The notes under the pieces: generated by a model
Databases searched by the model: none
What the model saw: the letters and a program-made list of their open reading frames with translations, nothing else
Told to the model about the DNA's origin: nothing
Origin: an uncultured Collinsella sp.
Lineage (GTDB): Bacteria; Actinomycetota; Coriobacteriia; Coriobacteriales; Coriobacteriaceae
Assembly: GCA_902470365.1 (NCBI GenBank)
Contig: CABRFZ010000004.1
Span: forward strand, 1-64,000
DNA: 64,000 nt
Direction of reading: 5' to 3'
In this document: positions 1-8,154 of the stretch, one piece after another
Layout: each line of letters begins with the position of its first letter
How positions within the stretch are numbered: the stretch's first letter is position 1
Translations under genes and position numbers: made by a program

Positions 1-266
1 ACGGCCGTGGCCCAGGTGCTGGCGGCGATGGCATCGTCATCGGCCTTGGGGCCGTTGTCGACGAGCTTGTCGAATGCCTTAGCGTCGAGCGTGGTGGAAG
101 CCTCGGTATCCTCGGAGCTCTTGGAGGAACCGGCGGCGGAACCCTTGTCGGCCTCGGCGCTGGTGTCAGAGCAGCCGGCAAGACCAAGGCCGGCGACGGT
201 TGCGAAGGTGGCGGCAACGAAGCCGCGGCGGTCGAGAACGACCTGCTGGGAGAGGTTCTTGCTCAT
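1..266 (-). CDS. Lipoprotein with Tat-like signal, N-terminal part only
   Basis: Only the first 88 codons lie in the window; the gene continues off the left edge. The start ATG (complement of 264-266) is preceded by an AGAAAGGTG-type ribosome site. The protein starts MSKNLSQQVVLDRRGF, a twin-arginine-like DRRGF stretch, then a hydrophobic segment ending in LAGC, a lipobox whose Cys (about residue 32) would be lipidated. A Ser/Ala/Glu/Asp-rich linker follows, as in substrate-binding lipoproteins of ABC importers. The part that would reveal the ligand is outside the window, so the substrate-binding role is inference. The lgt gene that would lipidate it is in this window. Confidence 0.75.
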   Translation of the reverse strand, partial: MSKNLSQQVVLDRRGFVAATFATVAGLGLAGCSDTSAEADKGSAAGSSKSSEDTEASTTLDAKAFDKLVDNGPKADDDAIAASTWATA

Positions 267-309
267 GGTAGAACACCTTTCTCAATAAAATCCCTAGCGG
301 TTGAGTAGA

Positions 310-339
310 GTTATACCCTATCGCGCTCAAATGGGTCAA
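310..339 (-). promoter_or_regulatory. Sigma-70-like promoter of the lipoprotein gene
   Basis: Read on the minus strand, TTGACC (complement of 334-339) and TATAAC (complement of 310-315) are 18 bp apart, about 45 nt before the lipoprotein start codon. Just upstream, 363-377 reads TTACC-ttatg-GGTAA on the plus strand, a short inverted repeat that could be an operator for this promoter. Confidence 0.6.
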
Positions 340-382
340 CACGAAATAACTCAGAAACATACTTACCTTATGGGTAATTCTA

Positions 383-415
383 CCTACCAAAAAGGGACAG
401 GTTTATTTTGGCAGG
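383..415. repeat. Intergenic hairpin, GGGACAGG family
   Basis: Imperfect hairpin CCTACCAAAA / TTTTGGCAGG around a loop with the core AGGGACAGG. Sequences with the same core, mostly in hairpins, occur near 20215, 22478, 25100, 52461 and 60196, all directly behind genes; 7310 is a shorter variant. The stem sequences differ but the core is kept, so this is a dispersed repeat family, not one terminator. Confidence 0.7.
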
Positions 416-500
416 TTTTATCTGGGTAAACGTCGCTTATTGCAGCTGAGATAGCGCTTTGCAGACGGCATGGTCGGTGCGGCGGCATGCCTTGCTGCTT

Positions 501-718
501 TGTCTCAATCTGTAACAGTTAGACGAGGAAATGGGTTCTACCTGTTACAGATCGAGATTTTCACTTCAGGGGAATTCGAATGTCTCGATCTGTAACATCT
601 GGATGGCTAAAAGGTCTCTATCTGTTACAGATTGAGACAAAGGTCAGGGACTAAGACGTCTTGTCTCGATTTGTAACAGTTAGACGGGAATTCGGGCCCT
701 AGATGTTACAGATTGAGA
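501..718. repeat. Three tandem palindromic units with 80-bp period
   Basis: Three hairpin units at 501-557, 581-639 and 662-718. Each starts with TGTCTCRATYTGTAACA, has about 25 nt of less conserved loop, and ends with the complementary TGTTACAGATYGAGA. Unit starts are 80 and 81 bp apart. Unit 2 is the most symmetric (17-bp arms). The array lies between the dxs terminator and the promoter of the lipoprotein gene and contains no gene. It is not a CRISPR: repeats are inverted pairs and no cas gene is nearby. Function unknown. Confidence 0.85.
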
Positions 719-736
719 TAATCGCGTCGTGAAAAC

Positions 737-776
737 AAAAACCTCCGCAGGGGTGCTTCCCTTGCGGAGGTTTTCT
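737..776 (-). terminator. Terminator of dxs
   Basis: Strong GC-rich stem (AAAACCTCCGCA / TGCGGAGGTTTT) touching the dxs stop codon, with T-runs on either strand, so it may work in both directions. Confidence 0.85.
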
Positions 777-2557
777 TACTCGTTGAGTAGTCTCACGGCT
801 TCGGCGGCCATATTCTCGACCGTCATGCCGTTTTGAGTGAGCAGTTCGTTGGGGTCGTAGCGGTCGGGGAAGCCCTTGGCGATGCCGAAGGTGCGCGTGC
901 GCACGGGCGTGCAGGCCAGGTAGCACGCCACGCGCTCGCCCCAGCCGCCGTCCAAGATGCCGTCCTCGAGGGTGACGACAACGCGATGCTCGGCGACAAG
1001 GCTGTCGAGGAACTTGCGGTCGAGCTCGGCCGCAAAGCGCGGGTTGACGAGCGTGGCCTCGATGCCGTACTCGGCAGTCAGACGGTTTGCCACGCGCTCA
1101 CCCAGCTCAAAGAAATCGCCAAGCGCGAGCACGGCAACGTCGCGGCCCTGACGTACCACGTTGTAGCGAACGGCGCTGTAGTCGGTGTCTTCGGCGGGCG
1201 CAAGGTCGGGGCGGCTTACCAGGCCGATGCCCGGTACGCGGATTGCCACGGGATGCTCGCGGTGGTCGAGCGACCAGCTCAGCATGGACAGATATTCCTC
1301 CATGCAGGCCGGCGCCAAGTAGTGCATGTTGGGAAGACCGCCCAGCATGGAAATATCAAAGAACGAAAGATGCGTCTCGGACGTGGTGCCAAAGATTGAC
1401 GCACCAAACACCAAAATGGTTGCGGGGGCGTCGTTGAGGCACAGGTCGTGCCACAGCTCGTCGTAGGCGCGCTGCAAAAACGTGCCGTACACACCAAAGA
1501 CTGGCTTGGCGCCCGAGCGCGCAAGCGCGGTGGCAAAGGTCACGGCGTGCTCCTCGGCAATGCCCACATCGACGAACTGTTTGCCGGCGGCAGCGCGAAG
1601 CTCGGGTGTAAAGCCCATGATGTAGGGCGTGGCGGCCGTGATGCCCACGACCTGCGGATCGCGCTCGATGGCGGCGCTGAGCGCTTCGCCCGTAATGTCG
1701 GCATAGGTGCGCGGCGCAGGCTCGCTCGGATGGCCCGGGCAGAGCTTGCGCCCGGTCGCCATGTCAAACGGACCCACGTGGTGCCAGCGTTCGGGGTCGC
1801 TCTGGGCCGGCTCAAAGCCCTTGCCCTTGGCGGTGGAGACGTGCAGCACGATGGGATGATCGATATTGCGCAGTTCCTGCAGCGCGTCGACGAGGGCCAA
1901 CACGTCGTTGCCGGCGTCCAAATAACGGTAGTCGAGTCCCATCGCGCGGAAAACGTTGCGCTCACAGGTGCCGTTGCTGGCGCGCAGCTCGGCCAGATTG
2001 CGGTAGAGGCCACCGTGGTTCTCGGCGATGGACTGGTCGTTATCGTTGACGATGATGATCAGGTTGCTATCGAGTTCGGCGGCATTGTTAAAGCCCTCAA
2101 ACGCCAAGCCGCCCGAAAGCGAGCCGTCGCCAATGATGGTGATGACGTTGTACGCATCGCCCGCCAGGTCGCGAGCGTGCGCTAGGCCGCAGCCCAGGCT
2201 CACCGAGGTCGAGGTGTGACCCATGGCGAACAGGTCATGCTCGGACTCGTCGGGATTGGCAAAGCCAGAGGCCTCGCCAAAGCGCTCCGGATCGATATAA
2301 GTGTACGCGCGCCCAGTCAGCGCCTTGTGGGCGTAGGTCTGGTGCGAAACGTCAAAGACAATCTTGTCGATAGGGGAGTTAAACACGCGATGGAGCGCGA
2401 CCGTAAGCTCAACGACGCCCAGGTTGGGGGCAACGTGCCCGCCGACGGCGGCGGAGCTTTCGAGGATGGCGTGGCGAATCTCGTCGCAGAGCTGTGGGAG
2501 CTCGGCACGATTAAGAGCCTTGACGTCCTCGGGCGTTGTCGTTTGCGTAAGCAGCAT
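776..2557 (-). CDS. dxs: 1-deoxy-D-xylulose-5-phosphate synthase family protein
   Basis: 593 residues, a little shorter than usual DXS (about 620). DXS condenses pyruvate and glyceraldehyde-3-phosphate with thiamine diphosphate, the first step of the MEP isoprenoid pathway. Visible hallmarks: HVAPNLGVVELTVALH near residue 40, DVSHQTYAHKALTGR, the ThDP/Mg motif GDGSLSGGLAFEGFNNA followed by NDND, and GIAEEHAVTFATALA carrying the catalytic Glu. Typical DXS has GHQ(A)YPHK where this has SHQTYAHK, and NDNEMSI where this has NDNDQSI, so it belongs to a divergent branch and could be a paralogue; I cannot see whether a second dxs exists. The start is TTG-free ATG with a GGAG about 11 nt upstream. 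ispE of the same pathway is at 54177. Confidence 0.82.
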   Translation of the reverse strand: MLLTQTTTPEDVKALNRAELPQLCDEIRHAILESSAAVGGHVAPNLGVVELTVALHRVFNSPIDKIVFDVSHQTYAHKALTGRAYTYIDPERFGEASGFANPDESEHDLFAMGHTSTSVSLGCGLAHARDLAGDAYNVITIIGDGSLSGGLAFEGFNNAAELDSNLIIIVNDNDQSIAENHGGLYRNLAELRASNGTCERNVFRAMGLDYRYLDAGNDVLALVDALQELRNIDHPIVLHVSTAKGKGFEPAQSDPERWHHVGPFDMATGRKLCPGHPSEPAPRTYADITGEALSAAIERDPQVVGITAATPYIMGFTPELRAAAGKQFVDVGIAEEHAVTFATALARSGAKPVFGVYGTFLQRAYDELWHDLCLNDAPATILVFGASIFGTTSETHLSFFDISMLGGLPNMHYLAPACMEEYLSMLSWSLDHREHPVAIRVPGIGLVSRPDLAPAEDTDYSAVRYNVVRQGRDVAVLALGDFFELGERVANRLTAEYGIEATLVNPRFAAELDRKFLDSLVAEHRVVVTLEDGILDGGWGERVACYLACTPVRTRTFGIAKGFPDRYDPNELLTQNGMTVENMAAEAVRLLNE

Positions 2558-2784
2558 CGTTGTGGGTTACTCCATGCGAATCGAGCGCCGGCGCTCCCTC
2601 GGCCGACACAATTGCACAAGACAGTCTCGCACATTTTGGCGTTTGATATGTGACGGCGGCGCGGTAATTCGACAACTGGTGGGGCAAAACGTTTTGTCCG
2701 ATGCCATACTGATAGATTCGATGATGATTTTTTCAATACGTGCAGGCCGTGGCTTGCCGCCGTGAGCTGCTGGAAGGAGGCAGC
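2558..2784. promoter_or_regulatory. Divergent promoter region between dxs and HD gene
   Basis: 227 bp without a gene. It contains the perfect palindrome CAAAACGTTTTG at 2685-2696 (extending with one mismatch to GG..CC), placed to affect both divergent genes. No convincing -35/-10 pair could be fixed by eye. Confidence 0.4.
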
Positions 2785-3321
2785 ATGTCCGATGCCGTTC
2801 GTGCCGAGAAAATCGCGCACGAGGTCGACGATGCCGCCCGCCAGCTCGCCCAGGCGGGCCGCTTGGACCTGACGCGCGAGTTTATCCAGCATGGCGACGT
2901 GACGGTCTATGCACATGTGACCTCGGTGGCACGGACAAGTCTGTCCTTTGCCGAGCGCCTGGGCCGTGTCGGTGTCTCGGTCGACCGCGCCTCGTTGCTG
3001 CGCGGGGCCCTGCTGCACGATTACTTTCTCTATGACTGGCACGATCCCGACCCAAGCCATCGGCTGCATGGCTTTCGCCACCCGTTTTTTGCCCTGGCGC
3101 GAGCCGAAGAGGATTTTGAGCTGACGTCTCGTGAGCGGAATATTATCGTGCGCCATATGTTTCCGCTGGTGCCGGTGCCGCCGACGTGTCGTGAGGCATG
3201 GATTGTATGCCTGGCGGATAAATGGTGTGCTCTGCGCGAGACGATCGCCGGCCGTCTGCCGCGCAAGGACGAGGCAGACGATGGCGTGAGTGACGAATCG
3301 AGCGAAAAGAGGAGAGGGTAG
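2785..3321 (+). CDS. HD-domain phosphohydrolase
   Basis: 178 residues. The start ATG at 2785 follows a good GGAAGGAGG site; an upstream in-frame ATG has none. The middle part has LLRGALLHDYFLYDWH with the HD metal pair, preceded by a helical ARTSLSFAERLG segment and followed by RHMFPLVPVPP and a LADKWCALRET helix, the usual arrangement in HD/HDIG phosphohydrolases. Such proteins hydrolyse phosphate esters such as nucleotides; the substrate cannot be read here. The stop is 3 nt before the next start, so it is probably co-transcribed with the CmpB-like gene. Confidence 0.8.
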   Translation: MSDAVRAEKIAHEVDDAARQLAQAGRLDLTREFIQHGDVTVYAHVTSVARTSLSFAERLGRVGVSVDRASLLRGALLHDYFLYDWHDPDPSHRLHGFRHPFFALARAEEDFELTSRERNIIVRHMFPLVPVPPTCREAWIVCLADKWCALRETIAGRLPRKDEADDGVSDESSEKRRG

Positions 3322-3324
3322 ACG

Positions 3325-4344
3325 GTGGGGACCGCGATCGACATGGCATTTGACGGCGCGACGCTTGCCGCCTGTCCGCTCTCGGCGCTGGTGCTCTCGT
3401 TTGCCTTCTACGGTTTCTGCGGCTGGGCATGGGAATCGACAGTCTGCGCCATGCTCAACCACGGGCGCTTTGCCAACAGCGGCTTTTTGCTGGGACCGTG
3501 CTGCCCCATCTATGGTGTGGGCGGCATTGCCTGCTGGCTGCTGTTGCGCGGAATTCCTGACGCGTCGAGCCAGTTTGTCGCGGCAGCGCTCGTATGCAGC
3601 GTGATTGAGTACAGCGTGGGCGTGCTGCTGGAAAAAACAACAGGCGCTCGCTTTTGGGACTATTCTCACCTGCCGTTTAACCTGCACGGACGCATCTGTC
3701 TGTACTGGGCCTGCGCGTTTGGCCTGGGTGCGCTGTGCATTTGCCGTTTAGTGGAGCCGGCATTGCTGGGGCTGCTTGGCCATCTGCCGGTGCTGATTGT
3801 GCGGCTGTCCGCCTTTATCGTCGCGGTCGCGATGATGGTCGACGCAGTGTGCTCGTTGGCGAGCTGGCGGCGTCTGTCCGATCAGCTGGAGCGCGTGCGC
3901 GCCGACCTTGCCGACCGCATCAACGAGTCGCTTGCCGATGCGTCCGACTCCATGCTCGAACGTATTCCCGATTCGGCGATCGACTCGGTGGCACAGACGC
4001 ACATCCGTAGCCGTGCCGTTAACGCGTGGCTGGCGGAGCTGGGCGACGCGACGCTCGATGCCCTGCGCGAGAAGGCTTCGATGCCGACGTTTATCGCGGA
4101 TGGTGCTCGCGGCCTGGCGCTCGCTGCCCGCCGCGTGGCCGATGCCGCGCCGAGCATGCCGCGTCCGTCGCTCAGTCGTCGCCTTGCCGGCAAGCGCATG
4201 AGCCGTCCGGTACCGAGCGTGTCACTCAGTCGTCGTGACCTGCGCTTTTTCAATGCCTTCCCGCGTCTGCGCATCAATCGCTACGAAGGTGTCATTCGAG
4301 CAACTAATCTCCGCGACCGCGCCCACGAGCTGTTTCGGCGCTAG
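3325..4344 (+). CDS. CmpB-like (putative ABC transporter type IV) membrane protein
   Basis: 339 residues, GTG start 3 nt after the HD gene stop with AGGAGAGGG just upstream. The first ~170 residues hold several membrane segments with AFYGFCGWAWES and GFLLGPCCPIYGVGG, typical of the PF06541 (CmpB) family of integral membrane proteins. After about residue 180 the protein becomes a long charged helical region (LADRINESLADASDSMLERIPDSAIDS onward, cytoplasmic by the positive-inside trend). The family is often labelled an ABC-transporter permease but its function is not established, and no ATPase gene is adjacent. Confidence 0.75.
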   Translation: MGTAIDMAFDGATLAACPLSALVLSFAFYGFCGWAWESTVCAMLNHGRFANSGFLLGPCCPIYGVGGIACWLLLRGIPDASSQFVAAALVCSVIEYSVGVLLEKTTGARFWDYSHLPFNLHGRICLYWACAFGLGALCICRLVEPALLGLLGHLPVLIVRLSAFIVAVAMMVDAVCSLASWRRLSDQLERVRADLADRINESLADASDSMLERIPDSAIDSVAQTHIRSRAVNAWLAELGDATLDALREKASMPTFIADGARGLALAARRVADAAPSMPRPSLSRRLAGKRMSRPVPSVSLSRRDLRFFNAFPRLRINRYEGVIRATNLRDRAHELFRR

Positions 4345-4542
4345 CCGGGACGGGCGCGCTCACGCCTCCCTTGCTTGCGTATTTCCCGTTCGTTTCGCGT
4401 CCGTTGCCGCGCCGTTTCCAAGATTGCGGCACCGTTTCCATTCGACAACGCAGCGTTTAACAACGTCGTATCTGGTCTATACCAGTTGCCCCTCGGCCGC
4501 ATTATGGGCGCCGACAACGTTCATGTGACTAAGGGGGAGCGA
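4345..4542. promoter_or_regulatory. Leader region of the ammonium transporter
   Basis: 198 bp without a gene. It has a short inverted repeat CTGGT-ctat-ACCAG near 4470-4486 and repeated CGTTTCC words; no recognised nitrogen-regulator site was found. Confidence 0.25.
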
Positions 4543-5820
4543 ATGTACGATACGGGATCGACAACGTTTATGCTCATCTGCACCATGCTCGTATTTTTAA
4601 TGACACCGGGTCTGGCGTTTTTCTATGGCGGTCTGTCTAGGCGCAAAAATGTCATCAACACCATGCTCATGTGTTTTGGCGCCATTGGCCTGGTTGGTGT
4701 GCTGTGGATTGTTGCCGGCTGGTCGCTGGCCTACGGCGGCGACGGTTCCAGCCCGTTTATTGGAGGCCTTGACCAGCTGCTGTGCCTGCCGGTGCTCGGC
4801 CAGGTGCTGCAGACGGCCGAGGGCAATGCCGCGGACGGTGCCGTCTACCCTCAAATCATCAACATCGCCTTCCAGATGGCGTTTGCCATGATCACGGCTG
4901 CTATCGTCACGGGCAGCCTGGCCGGCCGCGTTAAGTTTGGTGCCATGACGGCCTTCCTGGGCATTTGGCTGCTCGTGGTCTATGCGCCGCTCGCCCACAT
5001 GGTCTGGGGCGGTGATGGCTCCTTTATCGGCGACATCATCGGCGCACTCGACTTTGCCGGCGGCGACGTGGTGCACACCTCGTCCGGTCTCACGGGCCTG
5101 ATTCTCTGCTTAATGCTCGGTCGTCGTCGCGGTTTTGGCATGGTGAGCTATCGCCCGCATAACGTGCCGTTTGTGGCGCTCGGCGCCGGCCTGCTTTGGT
5201 TTGGCTGGTTTGGCTTTAACGGCGGCAGCGAGTTTAAGGCCGACGCCGTTGCGGCGCTTGCTATCCTCAACACCGTGACGGCCAGCGCGGCGGGTATGGT
5301 CTCGTGGCTCGCCGTCGAGCGCGTGCACACCGGTCGTCCCACGCTGGTGGGCGCTAGCACCGGTTTGGTTGCGGGCCTTGTGGTGGTCACGCCGGGTGCG
5401 GGCTTTGTCGAGCCGTGGGCAGCGCTGGTCATGGGCCTGATTGTCTCGCCCGTCTGCTACCTGGCCATCAGCCATCTTAAGACCAAGTTCGGCTACGACG
5501 ACGCGCTCGACGCGTTCGGTTGCCACGGTATCGGCGGTATCCTGGGCGGCGTGCTCACGGGCCTGTTCTGCGTGCCGGAGCTTTCGTGGACCGGTAAGGG
5601 CGGCCTGTTCTACACGGGCGACGTGTCTCTGCTCATCTCGCAGATTTTGGCTATTGTGGTGACGGTCGCTCTTGTGCTGGTACTCGATTTGGTGATCGCC
5701 GCGGTGGTCAAGGCGCTGTTCCACGGCAGCCTGCGTGTGAACGAGGCCGACGAGGCACTGGGCTTGGACGCGAGTCAACACGGCGAGAGCGCGTATCCCT
5801 CGTTCTCCGGACTCGATTAG
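4543..5820 (+). CDS. amt: Ammonium transporter Amt
   Basis: 425 residues with about eleven hydrophobic segments. ATG at 4543 follows AAGGGGGAGC. Conducts ammonium/ammonia across the membrane. Family hallmarks: PGLAFFYGGLSRRKN near the N-terminus, DFAGGDVVHTSSG with pore His at about 178, FGWFGFNGGSEF, and DAFGCHGIGGILGG with the second pore His at about 328. A PII protein gene follows 207 bp downstream, the classic amtB-glnK pairing in which the PII trimer plugs the transporter from the cytoplasm. Gene order amt-glnK is inverted from the E. coli glnK-amtB order. Confidence 0.95.
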   Translation: MYDTGSTTFMLICTMLVFLMTPGLAFFYGGLSRRKNVINTMLMCFGAIGLVGVLWIVAGWSLAYGGDGSSPFIGGLDQLLCLPVLGQVLQTAEGNAADGAVYPQIINIAFQMAFAMITAAIVTGSLAGRVKFGAMTAFLGIWLLVVYAPLAHMVWGGDGSFIGDIIGALDFAGGDVVHTSSGLTGLILCLMLGRRRGFGMVSYRPHNVPFVALGAGLLWFGWFGFNGGSEFKADAVAALAILNTVTASAAGMVSWLAVERVHTGRPTLVGASTGLVAGLVVVTPGAGFVEPWAALVMGLIVSPVCYLAISHLKTKFGYDDALDAFGCHGIGGILGGVLTGLFCVPELSWTGKGGLFYTGDVSLLISQILAIVVTVALVLVLDLVIAAVVKALFHGSLRVNEADEALGLDASQHGESAYPSFSGLD

Positions 5821-6027
5821 CAGCTTCCCCAAGCACCGCACCTTGCCGTTCAATCGTCGCTCACGTACTTAAGTACGCTTCGCTCCTCTTTCACGGCAAT
5901 CTGCGGCACTTGGGAAACCTGCTAAGACCAGTCAGTTGAACTTTTTGATCTCTGAGGTTGGTTTGCGACACCTGGGAAACCCGCGTCTCATGTAAAGGGA
6001 TACGTTGATTATTGAGAGGAATTCATT
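5821..6027. other. amt-glnK spacer with palindrome
   Basis: 207 bp without a gene. It holds the palindrome CGTACTTAAGTACG near 5863-5878 flanked by GCTCa/GcTTCGCTCC words, and two similar boxes CACTTGGGAAACCTGC and CACCTGGGAAACCCGC about 60 bp apart. The spacer could contain an amt terminator and a separate glnK promoter, but neither is clear-cut. Confidence 0.4.
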
Positions 6028-6366
6028 ATGAAAAAGATCACGGCTATCGTGCGCCAGGAAAAGCTTGAGGTTCTTAAAGATGCGCTGTTTGCTGCTGATG
6101 TTCGTGGCATGACCATCAACCAGGTGCAGGGCTGCGGCGCGCAGCATGGCTGGAAGGAATACGTGCGCGGCAACGAGTTACTTGTCAACACGATCCCTAA
6201 GGTGCAGTTCACCCTCATCTGCGCCGATGAACATGTCGACGGCATTGTCGACATCATCTGCAACGCCGCCCGCACCGGAGCCGTCGGCGATGGCAAGATC
6301 TGGGTCGAGCCGGTCGAGGAAGTCATCCGCATCCGTACCGGCGAACACGGCCCCGCCGCGGTGTAG
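6028..6366 (+). CDS. glnK: PII nitrogen regulatory protein lacking Tyr51
   Basis: 112 residues, the normal PII length, ATG after GAGAGGAATTC. PII trimers sense ATP/ADP and 2-oxoglutarate and control Amt and nitrogen enzymes. The C-terminal GKIWVEPVEEVIRIRTGEHG is a clear PII signature, and the sequence aligns to E. coli GlnB without gaps. In the T-loop, Gln39 is kept (2-oxoglutarate/Mg site) but position 51, the uridylylated Tyr in GlnB/GlnK, is Leu (RGNELL), and Tyr46 is Val. It therefore cannot be uridylylated at that site. The neighbour suggests it controls Amt. Confidence 0.93.
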   Translation: MKKITAIVRQEKLEVLKDALFAADVRGMTINQVQGCGAQHGWKEYVRGNELLVNTIPKVQFTLICADEHVDGIVDIICNAARTGAVGDGKIWVEPVEEVIRIRTGEHGPAAV

Positions 6367-6447
6367 GACAATCTTTCGCCTGACGGGCGTGCCTCTCTTG
6401 GGGTGCGCCCGTTCTCGTCTACAATATCGTGCAGACGAAGGAGAGGC

Positions 6448-7311
6448 ATGCCCATGATCAAGATGTTTGCGAGTGACTTAGACGGAACGCTGTTGAATGC
6501 CCTGCACGAGGCAGACGGGACCATCCGCCGTGCCATTCGCGAGCTGACCGAGGCCGGCCTGCATGTGGTTCCCGCGACCGGGCGCTCGACGTTGCCGATC
6601 GGTGAACATGGCTTTACAGGTCTGGCACTTGATGCCTGCTGCTCTAACGGCTCCATCGTGCGCGACAGTCATGGCGAGGTGCTCAAGACCTGGACCATCG
6701 ACCCGCAGGTTACCGAGGAGCTGCTCAAGGCGTTCCCGGACATTTGCTTCGACTGCTCCACGCCCGACGGCATGTTTTCGAGCGGTTCGTTCGAGATGCA
6801 CCAGGCGGGCTTTAAGAAGGACAGCCCTATCAAGCGCATCGTGATGCGCGGCATGCGCGCGCGTGGCGGGTATCACGAGGAACAGTATTTCGACCAGTCG
6901 ATCGGTGACATCCTGCGCCACGATGTGTGCAAGATCAACTGCCGCGTGACCTCGCCCGAGCTGGAGCGCGACCTTAAAGCGTATCTTGCCGAGCGCTCGG
7001 ACCGCGTGGTCAACGCGCCGTTCGATCCGGTGATGTTCGAGATCACGGCCGTGGCGTGCAACAAGGGCGAGAGCGTGGCCTGGCTGGCGGGCTACTACGG
7101 TATTGCCGAGGACGAGGTCGCGGTTTACGGCGACGGCGGTAACGACATTGCCATGCTCAAGCGTTTCCGCCACAGCTACGCGACCAAAAATGGTAGTGAT
7201 GCAGCTAAGGCCGCCGCGAGCGCGACTATCGGCAGCTGCATGGTCCACGCCGTTCCCAAACACATGCTCGCCACCATGCACAAGCAAAATTCCCGCGCCG
7301 TCATCGAATAA
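6448..7311 (+). CDS. HAD-IIB (Cof-type) phosphatase
   Basis: 287 residues. ATG 6448 follows GAAGGAGAGG; an ATG at 6454 is a possible alternative. Motif I FASDLDGTLLN with nucleophile Asp and motif IV GDGGNDIAML are intact, with a C2-type cap between them. Cof-type enzymes dephosphorylate sugar phosphates, FMN or pyridoxal phosphate; which one is not visible. It stands alone between glnK and the TetR gene. Confidence 0.88.
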   Translation: MPMIKMFASDLDGTLLNALHEADGTIRRAIRELTEAGLHVVPATGRSTLPIGEHGFTGLALDACCSNGSIVRDSHGEVLKTWTIDPQVTEELLKAFPDICFDCSTPDGMFSSGSFEMHQAGFKKDSPIKRIVMRGMRARGGYHEEQYFDQSIGDILRHDVCKINCRVTSPELERDLKAYLAERSDRVVNAPFDPVMFEITAVACNKGESVAWLAGYYGIAEDEVAVYGDGGNDIAMLKRFRHSYATKNGSDAAKAAASATIGSCMVHAVPKHMLATMHKQNSRAVIE

Positions 7312-7342
7312 TGTGACAAAGGGACTGCCCCTTCGTCACATT
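7310..7342. repeat. Hairpin behind the HAD gene
   Basis: AATGTGACaaaGGG / CCCcttcGTCACATT starting at the stop codon of the HAD gene. It resembles the GGGACAGG-core family (loop GGGACTGCCCC) and may also end transcription. Confidence 0.6.
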
Positions 7343-7366
7343 CCAAATATTGCCTTTACGTGTTGA

Positions 7367-7410
7367 TGCACACGGTGTGCAATAATACTCGCACTGTGCA
7401 ATAGCGCACA
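7367..7410. promoter_or_regulatory. Candidate operator of the TetR gene
   Basis: A perfect palindrome TGCACAC-G-GTGTGCA (7367-7381) is followed by a second, looser one TGTGC-aatagc-GCACA (7395-7410). The word TGTGCAATA occurs at 7376 and again at 7395, 19 bp apart. The sites lie 25-65 nt before the TTG start of the TetR gene, the usual position for autoregulation. Confidence 0.5.
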
Positions 7411-7432
7411 GGCTGAGTAACAAGGAGGACGC

Positions 7433-8143
7433 TTGTCCCAGCTCGAGAAATGCGATCGCCGGTCCCTTCGCTCGCAGCGTGCCCTTCGCCAGGCACTTGC
7501 CAGCGAGCTTGCCGAAAGCGGCGACCTTTCGCGCATTAACGTCGCGTCGCTCACCGAGCGCGCCGGCCTTACGCGCCGTACGTTCTATTCGCATTACCGC
7601 GATATCCCCGACTTTATCAATCAAATCGAGGACGGCTTGCTGGCCGAGATCCGTGAGCGCATTGAGCTCATCACCGCAGCTCAACTACCCGATCTCTATC
7701 ACAACATCGATGAGCTCGAGCCGGCGCCCGGTTCGGTTGAGCTGCTGCGTTATCTTGCGGCCAACCGCGACTTAATCGGTGCGCTGCTGGGTCCGGGCGG
7801 CGACCAGGCCTTCATTAAAAGGATTATCGATACCGCGCGTGAGGCTGTGGTGCCGCGTGCGCAGACGGGCATTTTGGGCCTGGCGCTGGGCACGTTCTTT
7901 GACTACTACGTCACCTACGTCGTGAGTGCCGAGGTCGGCATGATTCAGCGCTGGTTTGAGCGTGGGCTCACCGAATCGCCCGAGGCCATGGCGCGCATTA
8001 TGACGGTGCTCGCTTTTGTGCGCCCTGGTGACCTGTATGGCCAACCCATCGATATCAACGTACCGGAATACGGCATGAAGCTATTGAACCTGCAGCTCGA
8101 GGACGCGGCCGACACTGCCGCAGCCGTCGAGTCCAACAACTAA
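7433..8143 (+). CDS. TetR-family transcriptional regulator
   Basis: 236 residues, TTG start at 7433 behind a strong CAAGGAGGA site. Residues ~10-60 form the helix-turn-helix region with INVASLTERAGLTRRTFYSHYRDIPD, a standard TetR DNA-binding segment; the remaining part is a helical ligand-binding domain with no recognisable ligand signature. The stop is 11 nt before the giant activase gene, which it very likely regulates together with itself through the palindromes at 7367-7410. Confidence 0.88.
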   Translation: MSQLEKCDRRSLRSQRALRQALASELAESGDLSRINVASLTERAGLTRRTFYSHYRDIPDFINQIEDGLLAEIRERIELITAAQLPDLYHNIDELEPAPGSVELLRYLAANRDLIGALLGPGGDQAFIKRIIDTAREAVVPRAQTGILGLALGTFFDYYVTYVVSAEVGMIQRWFERGLTESPEAMARIMTVLAFVRPGDLYGQPIDINVPEYGMKLLNLQLEDAADTAAAVESNN

Positions 8144-8154
8144 GAGGAGAGACA

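Noticed and set aside
501..718. Regular repeat array considered as a CRISPR
   Set aside because: Only three units, each an inverted pair with related loops, no unique spacers and no cas genes.
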